The translations under genes and the position numbers were made by a program. Of a stretch of DNA of 29,120 nt, positions 24,005 to 29,120 are shown piece by piece. The stretch spans positions 1 through 29,120 of the forward strand of contig CAWIVH010000014.1 in NCBI GenBank assembly GCA_963839475.1, written 5' to 3'. Position 1 is the stretch's first letter, and every line of letters begins with the position of its first letter. The notes beneath the pieces were generated by a model that searched no databases, was not told the DNA's origin, and saw only the letters and a program-made list of their open reading frames with translations. Source of the stretch: CAWIVH01 sp963839475 (GTDB taxonomy: Bacteria; Acidobacteriota; UBA6911).

Positions 24005-24349
24005 AACGCCTGTGTTGCGTACCTGTTGTATGCCAGGGGACAGTGCGATCTGGCGATAACGCAGCATCGGTATGCGATTGATCTCGATCCTGGCTGGTAT
24101 TTTCCCCATTGGTTTCTGGCCATCGCGTACCAGCACCTGGGATTGTGCGACGAGGAGATTACCGAGGAACAACAGGCTTGTGAGTTTTCAGGGCGCAACG
24201 CACCCGCCCTGGGGATTCTCGGATTGGCGTATGGAATGGCGGGCCGGCGCAGCGATGCAAAAAACCAGTACAAAGCTGTCGCACTCACGTTGAGAGTTTT
24301 CGGGATGGAGATAGCCCGGTGCGTTGCGTGCGGGACCAGCCCTTATTGA
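24002..24349 (+). pseudogene. TPR fragment, probably C-terminus of the same kinase gene
   Basis: A 115-residue frame begins in the last bases of the kinase fragment. It holds about three tetratricopeptide units: AYLLYARGQCDLAITQHRYA then IDLDPGW, FLAIAYQHLGLCDEEI, and GILGLAYGMAGRRSDAKNQY. The end (ALTLRVFGMEIARCVACGTSPY) resembles the spacer-YVSPY end that precedes the last repeats in kinase-TPR proteins of Acidobacteria. Kinase loop and TPR now lie adjacent although several hundred residues should separate them, so an internal deletion is inferred. It might still be translated as a small TPR protein, but no ribosome binding site is seen. Confidence 0.6.
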
Positions 24350-24651
24350 GGCTGCTGCCTTAAAATCGTTTGCGATAAGTATCCTTGGCCTTCCAGGCGG
24401 CCTGCTGGCAGGATTACCAATAGATCCTCGATATTGCGGTTAAAATTCCAGGCCATCTTCAGAATCTCTCTTGCCGCAATCTTAGACACTGAAGTCCAGA
24501 TCATTTTGCATTCTTCGGTATCGGGGTCAACCCGGATTACTACCACTCCGCGGCCCATCGTTTTGTGTCCTTCAGTGGCAACCGTCATTACTTCGGCTGC
24601 GTGGTCGGCTGTAATCCTTCGGAGTTTTTGGGCCGTTGTATGATCGATCAT
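24343..24651 (-). CDS. Conserved-looking hypothetical protein, 102 aa
   Basis: A small soluble protein beginning MIDHTTAQKLRRITADHAAE. A perfect aaggagg lies 5 bp before its ATG, which makes a real gene likely. The middle has alternating strand-type residues (GRGVVVIRVDPDTEECKMIW) and then a helix (KIAAREILKMAWNF) followed by LLVILPAG. The fold could be a small alpha/beta domain. I do not recognise the family. Its stop overlaps the end of the TPR fragment tail-to-tail by 7 bp. Confidence 0.62.
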   Translation of the reverse strand: MIDHTTAQKLRRITADHAAEVMTVATEGHKTMGRGVVVIRVDPDTEECKMIWTSVSKIAAREILKMAWNFNRNIEDLLVILPAGRLEGQGYLSQTILRQQPQ

Positions 24652-25230
24652 GCTTCCTCCTTGTGGGGTCGCCCTCGCGAGCGCCTCCGTTGGTCCCGTG
24701 CTATTCCGGGAAGTTGTTTCGACGTCAATGCCCGCGAGTCTTCAAACGGCGGGCCGTATCAACGCCGCGAGGTGTTCCCTGGCTGTTCGTAGTGGGCTTC
24801 CAACCAGACAGCGATTAGTGGTTGCAGGCTATTGGTCCGAATCTCCTACTAAGCCTCGGTCGGGACGGGTCGCACTTTTGCGGATCTTCCGTAGCGTCGT
24901 TGTTGACCTACTCATTATACACCCTTTCTGGGCCGCATACTCTCCGCAATCTTGGGAGATACGATCGAGGTCTTTTGGGCCATCTCCTGCAGGTCGCGCG
25001 TAAACTGCGCGAGGAGAGTGCTCGGAACTGCCGGAATCTGATCTCTGTCCGTTTTTTGTCCCTGCTACCCTACTGCGCGGCAGGCTCAAGCGCTCTCACT
25101 CATGGTCGTCATGCAAGGTTTTCGCAATCCCCCGACAAGATGAACCATGAGGCGGTATGTTGAACCGGCTGACAATCTCCGTCACTTCCGTGGATGGCGG
25201 CACCCGATCCATGACTTGCCGTAGCCGGCT

Positions 25231-25311
25231 CCGTTTCAGGAACTGCGCGGTTCGGCCGACACTTTTGCCTGCCCGTTATGTCGCTCGACCGGCAGTCCGT
25301 TCCTGAAACGG
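25231..25311. repeat. 13-bp perfect inverted repeat around 55 bp
   Basis: ccgtttcaggaac at 25231-25243 is exactly complementary to gttcctgaaacgg at 25299-25311. The spacing is too long for a simple terminator. It could be the ends of a tiny non-autonomous element or a cruciform-forming repeat. No flanking target-site duplication was noticed. Confidence 0.45.
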
Positions 25312-25336
25312 GGCAATACAAGACCAAAGATCCAGA

Positions 25337-25540
25337 GCATCATCACGGCGCAGAGCGCCGCCAGGGAGGGCGGAATTAACGGTGTGGACGCCGCCATCGA
25401 GCCTCGCCGGCAGTCCGCAGGGAGCGATCTTGCAGTTTTCCATTGTTGACCCGGACGAGGAGGGCAACACGAAGCGCCCCATCCCGATCACTCCGGCGGG
25501 GTCGGCGGCCAACTCGCTGGCCTCGTCTTCGCTGGATTAA
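25337..25540 (+). pseudogene. Orphan C-terminal coding fragment, unidentified
   Basis: An open frame without a good start has strongly GC-biased third positions and reads ...ELTVWTPPSSLAGSPQGAIL, then QFSIVDPDEEGNTKRPIPIT and PAGSAANS before a TAA at 25538-25540. Codon usage is like that of real genes in the window. The missing start and upstream part suggest a truncated gene. The family is not recognised. Confidence 0.25.
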
Positions 25541-25612
25541 CAACCATGCGGGCATCTTCGGCTGCGGCCATATTGGAACATTTGCTGATGTGCCGCCTTT
25601 TTGGTTTCTCGG

Positions 25613-28684
<3,072 letters not shown>

Positions 28685-28907
28685 AGGCTACCTCTCGGGC
28701 TTTTCGGTCATTCTATCCGCACGCGGCCGATCCAGCAAATCGAACTTGTTTTGCGCAGATTGTTGAGTGGGATCCGTCATACAAGTCGACAGCGATCATG
28801 GCGATCATCGTGCCGACGTTGCGAGGCTTTTATTGCATCACCTGAAATCCAGCAGCGGCATTTCCCCGATCCAACCGGCCGCGCCTGCGGAAGGGGCATA
28901 TGCACCA

Positions 28908-29120
28908 TTATTCCTTCGATCGCTCTCGCGTCTGGCGCATGCCAGCGGTGGATGCAGAGCCGGAACGATTTGGGTTATGGCCCCTGGAGCGACGGAATGT
29001 CATTTGCTGTGCACTGATCTGGGTAGCTTTCCAGGATTCGTCGCGTCCCAGTACGCAGCGCATCAATTCGGCGACGCGCGGTGCCATGCGCCGGGCAGCC
29101 CTGGCGTTGAGAAACAGGGC
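28908..29120 (-). CDS. C-terminal end of a probable FAD glycerol-3-phosphate dehydrogenase (partial)
   Basis: The minus-strand frame entering from the right edge reads ALFLNARAARRMAPRVAELM, then RCVLGRDESWKATQ. This matches the C-terminal helical end of GlpA/GlpD-type dehydrogenases (RALFLNARA...APRVAELMAxELGRDEAW). These enzymes oxidise glycerol-3-phosphate to dihydroxyacetone phosphate at the membrane. After SWKATQ the usual ending (about 12 residues such as EFxxLARGYL) is replaced by some 35 Arg/Ser-rich residues before a TAA at 28908-28910. This suggests a frameshift or altered 3' end. Only 70 residues are in the window, so the rest cannot be judged. Confidence 0.55.
   Translation of the reverse strand, partial: ALFLNARAARRMAPRVAELMRCVLGRDESWKATQISAQQMTFRRSRGHNPNRSGSASTAGMRQTRERSKE

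Larger units (their letters stand above)
24652..25612. other. 960-bp debris region without an intact gene
   Basis: No complete gene is recognised. Fragments with protein-like composition are present: on the minus strand a C-terminal-looking segment (FTRDLQEMAQKTSIVSPKIA, ending at a TAA near 24919), and on the plus strand a 33-residue ORF at 25278-25379 (MSLDRQSVPETGQYKTKDPE...) and an orphan C-terminus ending at 25540. A long-spaced inverted repeat lies at 25231-25311. The stretch resembles the remains of several lost genes. Confidence 0.4.

Overview
The window looks like chromosomal DNA from a large-genome, moderately GC-rich soil or sediment bacterium, most likely Acidobacteriota (Solibacter/Bryobacter-like). 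This is inferred from the gene mix: secreted PQQ-type beta-propellers beginning DWPxx(G), Tat-exported Gfo/Idh/MocA oxidoreductases, a Ser/Thr kinase-TPR relic, DUF4091 and GH44/GH16 polysaccharide hydrolases, wide gene spacing and many broken genes. No marker gene proves the taxonomy.

Layout. 1-3042: a cut C-terminal coding end, a 16-codon aldo/keto-reductase start joined to a frameshifted propeller gene, and an intact propeller paralogue. 3043-5182: a gene-poor, partly AT-richer scar with two or three tiny overlapping minus-strand ORFs, nested palindromes, the 3' half of a tRNA gene and a decayed tyrosine integrase ending 11 bp from the tRNA CCA; this is an old integration site. 5183-6844: a membrane-anchored endonuclease/exonuclease/phosphatase. 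7032-9001: a Gfo/Idh/MocA oxidoreductase flanked by a Tat-leader stub and a sugar-isomerase fragment. 9298-11237: a MORN-repeat/esterase fusion and a DUF423 membrane protein. 11469-15845: a 1458-residue multi-domain repeat protein, the largest and least familiar gene. 16262-18722: an Fe-S protein, a Tat-exported TIGR04076-like protein and a short membrane protein.

19055-23492: a run of plus-strand exported proteins, namely a deacetylase-like protein, a coupled pair (44-aa ORF plus an ATC-hydrolase-like protein) and a DUF4091 protein with a strong ribosome binding site. 23597-25612: a zinc-ribbon protein, relics of a kinase-TPR gene and a small conserved-looking ORF, then about 960 bp of debris. 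25613-28684: a bi-catalytic GH44-GH16 enzyme. 28908-29120: the C-terminal end of a probable glycerol-3-phosphate dehydrogenase.

Functionally the intact genes point to extracellular and periplasmic handling of plant or microbial polysaccharide (GH44, GH16, DUF4091, deacetylase-like, Gfo/Idh, possibly the repeat protein). There is no clear multi-gene novel system such as a defence island or biosynthetic cluster. The best candidates for undescribed biology are the triplicated repeat protein with its ~150-aa 'c' module, the MORN-esterase fusion and the small coupled ORFs. The strongest evolutionary signals are the tRNA/integrase scar and the high density of gene relics.
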